Assembly: GCA_038503035.1 (NCBI GenBank)
Contig: JAVSML010018981.1
Location: forward strand, 1 to 64,000
Reading direction: 5' to 3'
Length of the DNA: 64,000 nucleotides
DNA from: Crocodylus rhombifer
Lineage: Eukaryota > Chordata > Crocodylia > Crocodylidae
Made by a program: the position numbers and the translations under genes. Of this stretch, positions 41,001 to 47,000 are shown one piece after another (position 1 is the stretch's first letter; every line of letters starts with the position of its first letter). Below the pieces are notes generated by a model. The model did not search any database. It was given only the letters and a program-made list of their open reading frames with translations, and was not told where the DNA came from.

Positions 41001-44000
41001 TTTAGTCTTCTTTGGTAGAAGGAAAACTGGAAAGGAGAACAAAACAGAGGTCTCTAAAGTGTTAACAGACTCTAGTCTTGAATCAGAGGTTTTGTTGCAG
41101 TACTGATTCCATTTCCCAGGCTCCATTTCACACACTCACCAGAGGCCTGACAGTGAATCACTAGAATATTGGCCATCTCTGCAAATTTGACACTGGAGGG
41201 ATTCTTCTTGATCTCCTTAAGGAATTCCCCAAGTGCCACTTCACACCTGCAAGAAAAAAGGACATTCAAAGGTTATCTTGCTCTACAAAAACAGAGGACT
41301 ACATGGGCCAACCTCCTGAAATCAATGAGCAAAGGCTTCACCCATCACGCATGTAAAGCCTCACTGACAGACAAGCTACAGCAGTCCCCTGCACTAGCAG
41401 TGGTAAGCACTCATCCTGACAAACAGTGTGCTCATTTTACTACATTACAGGTTCTCTTTGGAGCCGACTTGAGATATCTGTGCTTGAAGGAACTCCTCAT
41501 GTGAGAGCAGCCACACCACAGTTCACATTAACTACACAAAGCAACTACATCCCCTCTAGCTGAAGCATCGGCAGCTCTCTCAAGCATTAACTGACACCCA
41601 TATGCTGTAGGTATAAGAATGGTCACTTCTAGTTTCCCCCTGCAGAATGAAGACTGGTAGTTGTCATGCCATGCTATAATGGGGCATCTTATTTCCAACA
41701 ACTTTTTCAACACATCAGCACTCAACCAAGTGATGTATGCAGGGAGACAGCTGTAGACAAACTCATACTGCCAGATGCTAAACCCAGAAAGGTACCAGCT
41801 GGAGACGAGAGAATCTCAGCAAGCTACTTCTCTACCTGACTCCTTGTCAAGTAGCATCCACTTGAACAGACATCACCAGCCCAGGAAAGCACAGCTTATT
41901 TCAGCATGGGCTTGGTACGAGATGCCCATTCACCCAAGTGCTGCTCCTCTAGACTCACATTTTCCGTATCTCTTTGCTGTTGTCTCCCAGGATCTGGAAG
42001 AGGCCATCCAGGATCTCTGGCAGGTAATCCAGAAGATTGATGTCAGGTACAGACTCTAGCACTAGGATCTAACTCAGAGAAGAATCAAGACAGACAAAGA
42101 AAAAGTCCTTGAGAGCTGCAGGGAAGACTAGAAGCTAAATAAACCAATCAACGCATGCCTATTTAGTGAGAAGGGGAGGGGTACGTAAACCTGGACTACA
42201 GTGAGTGGCAATGTGAAGAGTACATGTGCCTCAGAGCAACGCGGTGGTTGCTTAGTGCACTAGGCAACCAAATCAGCAGTTGAAAATGCTCTGGCTCCAA
42301 GCCCAAGTGCTACCAAATCCTAGGCCCTCCACAAACCTTCCCCTATTAACAGGGGGACACTTACCTAACCCGAAGGCACTGAAAGGCCTGTTAAGTTCTG
42401 TTACTCTGAGTGTACAGACCTCTTGGGCAAAATGCTAACTATCTTCCTTCCACAATTCTATATGCAATTAGTAAGGGGACTGGGGAACAATTACACAGCC
42501 TCCATGGCCAACTGCAGGAAACACCCAATGACTCAACATAAAAGGATGAGCAGGGCTGGAGGAATTGCTGGTTTGCAAGTAGTTCAAGTTAATTTATTCA
42601 TCTGCGCACACAAAGGCTGTGCATCTTAACTGCCAGTTCCTGACAGGTGCCTAGATCAGAGATTCTCAACCAGGGTGCCAGGGCACCCTGGATACCACCA
42701 GATCCTTTGAAGGGTGCTGCAAGGTGTGAGGAGATAAGCAGATAAGTCAGGCTAAGGCTTCTGTCTGTCTGGACAATTTTCCAGCCTTACTGCTGAAACT
42801 CTGTGTAAGGAAGTAAGCACTGAAATACATAAATTTGTATTTGAAATTGGATGCCACTCAAGTTATGGAGGGGTACCTTGAGTCCAGTGTGGGGTACCTT
42901 GCATCCAAAAAGGTTGGACCACTGGCATAGATACTTGGATGATAGGCATACTACAAACTAAAACTCCAGCTATATGTAACCAGAGCTGCCAGGGTCTGTG
43001 TGAGAATTTCCATGATAACCTGAGGGCAGCTGAGAGGTTGACAGCCCTAAGATATAGCAACCTATGCACTTGATTGAGCCCTGGCAGCAGAGAAGCTGGC
43101 ACAAGCGTTATGCCACATGTACCTACCCAGGATATGATGAACTGCCGTGCATATTGGTTGTTTGAATAAATCCGCTCCCGCAGCAGGGGAATGAAGCTCA
43201 CCAGATCAAACTTGTTACTCTCAGTCACAATGTCCTACAAAGTCAACAGAATTGCTAGATGTTAAGACAGCACATGCCAGCACTCAGCCTATAGAAGCAC
43301 TATCAGCAGCTAGCCCCAGCCTCCAGTGTAGGAAGAGGGGGATTAAGAGGATATTTGAGAAATCAACAAGCCACCAGCAAATTATCCAGTGCCAGGAACA
43401 GGCAAGATCTCACAGCAGTTGGCCCTCAGGCCAAAGGAACACTGACTGATCAATTAGGATAGGGCTGTCCAACTGGTGGCCCACCTGGGGTTAATGCTCC
43501 AGGTGTGATGACAGTCCGGGAGCTCTGGGCTCTCACTCCTGAATTCAGGAGGCTACTTCTCACCCCTCTTTTGAGAGCCAGGCTGCCTGGGCTGCTGGAG
43601 GTCGGGTAGAAACCAGAAGGGTCACTCCCACTGTGTGTGGCTTTGTGCAGCATGTGGCCTGGGGACTGTGGCCTAGAGGACATGCAGCCCTTCACAGTCC
43701 AAAAGTTGGACAGCTGTGAATCAAGACACAATCTACTAGACGTTCAGTTGACAGTGGCTGATACCTGGTACTGCAGAAAAAGACAGACTTTCTTTCATAA
43801 CGAACCAGTCCAATGATGCAATACTAAACAGAAGAGATTTATTTGTGCAGGCACTGATCAGCAAATATGCCAATAGCATGTGACAGAACCAGCCTTCTAT
43901 GTAACTAGGTGTTGATGGCCATACCATTACCAGGTTCTTTTTAAGTTCTTCTGAAGTACCTGACTATGCCCTCCTTCGGCAGTGAATCCCTTGGCACCTT

Positions 44001-47000
44001 CCCCTGACACTGCAAAGGAGAATGCATGAGTATGGACAGACTCCTCACAAAGTAGGTAGCTCTGAAGGAACCTCTGTATCTTGCTGTTCACAGGACAGAG
44101 TACAGGTGCTGAGCTGGCATTTGGCAGCAGAGCAGGGGGCTGGCAAAGATCCATTTACCCCAAGGAGTGAGAAGGAAGAACTGGGAGTGGCTGGAGGCTT
44201 GCAAGACAACAATTACATTGCACATAGAGCAGGAACTAGAATGAAAGGCTCTTACAAGAGAGGACTGCTCTGCTCTTCAGAGACAGCACATTCACTTACC
44301 TACCTAAGGAGCCAACAGGAGAGAAGTGAAAGAGGGAGAGATATCACTCTGCATCTTGGAGGGGAAACAGCTTCATGATCCTGCCAAGCCTGGCCTGGGC
44401 ATTCTATTGTGGGGCCAAGCCCACCAAGAAGCATTTAATGACCACTCGCCTATCACTGTGTTCAAGTCAGCTACTCCTTCAAACCATTCACATGTTCCTT
44501 AGGCAAGATTCTTTGAGTAGATGTGATTATTTTTTTTTTTATTAGACCAACTGAGCAGTTGGAAAAAAGATCTTAGCAAACTTTTTTGTGCAGTTACCCT
44601 TCTTCAGGCACAGGAAGTCTCTGCTGTTCTGAGACTCCAAGGAATGAGAGAAGCTAAAAGTGTGACAGGGTGTCAGTGTGAATCTAAACAAGAAAAACAA
44701 GATAGAACAGGGAAGGAGGAGGAAGTGAAAGCAGGGCTTCTCTTCACTTTTAGCTTCTTTCATTCCTTGGAGTCTCAGAACAGCGGAGACTCCCTGTGCC
44801 TAAAGAAGCGTGACTGCGCCCGAAAGCTGACCAAGAACTTTTTTCCAACTACTCAGTTGATCTAATAGAAAATATATCACATCTACTCAAAGAACCTTGC
44901 CTGCCTATGTCCTTAGACCAACATGGCCAAAACCAAAAACCCAGCAACATGCTCCTCAGACATTAGAAATTTTAGCACCAGGAAGCTCTCCCAGAGAGCC
45001 CCAGCCAAACAGGAAGGGTCCAGGATTTATGTACGCAATGTACATGCCACCCTTTGCAAAAAGCTCGGGATGGCTTACAGCAAGTCTGGCAACAGTCACA
45101 TGGCAGCACCAGCTGATACAGCCTCACAGAAATGATGCATCCTTAGCAAGATGCACCTATACAGGTAAGGGGTGAGCCAAGTCAGCAATGCAGGTCCTCA
45201 CAGGCAGGCTGGGCAAGCATAAGCACACAAAAAGTGTATTTTGCAATGCAGACCCACCCAAATATATATAAAACAACACACCCTCCCACTCCACAAAAGG
45301 CCTCCGAAAAGACCCCCAAGGTAATCAGCTAACAGTACCTTGAGCAACCGGTCCAGTAGTTCCGAGCCACTCTTTACATTTGGGTCTGGATCGGCAGCAA
45401 GCTGCAATTCACAAAAACGAGAGAGTCAAGTCAATGTGGGCTCTAGGGAAGACACATACACATTGTGCACTTGGGCTGTGCTGCCATCATGTCCCAGATA
45501 GCTATGGAAAAGCCAAATGGCAAAGAACAAATATCAGATGCCTGCAATGATTGCTCAGCTTAGTCACTTGCTGGCAGCTTCATTTCAGTCCAGAAGATGA
45601 ATGAGTTTGCAGGAACCAACTGAAGAGAGACACATGCAAGTGGACAGAGCTCGAGTGAAAGGCCCCCCAGGCATGAGAAGATGTCATCTTATAAGAACCA
45701 TAGGCCTGCAGATGTTCCTGCTAACTGTACTCACCTGAAGCTACTCTCAGTTGGGGTGGGGAAGAGGCACATTGACAAAGCTTCTTACCTTGCTTAGGCC
45801 ATCAAACAGCACATTGAAGTGAGGCAGGACAGAGCCCCGGGCCACCTTGACAATGTTGTACAGGGCCTCACAGGCGTAATACCGCAAACGGCTGTCAGCA
45901 TCATTGAAGCACGTCAGCACTGGCTCTATCAGCTCCTTCAAGTACAACCCAGAGTCCTGGGGGCAAGACAAGAGAGGGTCTCAGAGCCAGTGCTCGCAGA
46001 CAGCTGGAAGAGGTAGGCTTTTTGTGGTCCATCATGGCACAAACATGATAAAAGGTAAACATGCTTCAGCTAGCAGCTCTTCCAGGTGCATGTAGATGAC
46101 ACAGCCTGGCCCAAACTTACATTACTATGATTTACAGTTCAGAGGGTGCCATCAGATTTAGTCCTGTGAAAGCCTTTGATTGGCTACAAGCTGTGAGCCT
46201 CCAACACAGGAAACCTTTGCTACATCTCTTGAACTGATTGCATGTCACTTTGGCCTCCAAATAAGGATGTTGCCATCCTTACAACTGCCTTTAAACAGCA
46301 CACTTGGAAACAATCCATGAACAGACAAAGGCTTGAGATGTCTTCAGAACATAAACAGGGTAATTCCTGAAGAGAGAGACTTCAAGAGATACTGGCTCCA
46401 TCAGAGGAGACCACATAGTTGAAATCCAATTTTGAGTTCAGGGGAGATCAAACAACTAGCTCCACTTGTAATTCAAACCAAATGTAAAGCTAGGTTGAGG
46501 GAAATACTGTTCCACATGTTGGCCTTTGTGCCACACTGGGTTCTGAGTAACCAGCCCCCTGATGTTACCCTACTGGTATATCTGACCATCGCTCCCATAT
46601 AGATGCCATGTCTGACCAAGCAGAGAGATCATTTTGAGAAGGCATCTACTGCACGTACTGGGGGCCCAGGGTCATGAGATTCGCAAGTAATTTCTGAAGT
46701 AATTTTCATTTATTTTAGTCAAATTCTCTCTAAACATCTCCAAAAAAGCTGATGGTACATGTCATAATGAAAACTATTTCCTTCCATTCATCCTCCCCAA
46801 GAGATTCCCACCCACCCCGTGAAAATGACTTGTGCCACTTTCTGAAGACACCTGGGAATGACTAGTGTGCGCCATAAAGGCCAATGCAGCCGAGTCAGAA
46901 ACAAGTTCCCATCGAAAGACCCTTCATACCAGTACAAACAGTCTTGCCAACAGGGTAAACATTCAACAGAGTAAACATTCCTACTGAAGTTAAGTCTTCT

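Larger units (their letters stand above)
37279..41139 (-). other. VAC14 intron 7
   Basis: A 3.9-kb intron with a small duplication (ttgcacaattacctgg twice at about 37619-37655), a moderately GC-rich stretch at 37780-38230 with repeated ccctgggg/aaaccc motifs, a MITE at 38817 and a CR1 fragment at 39372. In 40090-41139 nothing is recognised. Confidence 0.8.
43235..45338 (-). other. VAC14 intron 4
   Basis: A 2.1-kb intron with a hAT MITE (43460) and an inverted pair of retroposon copies (44495-44935). The stretches 43727-44494 and 44936-45338 show nothing else. Confidence 0.85.
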
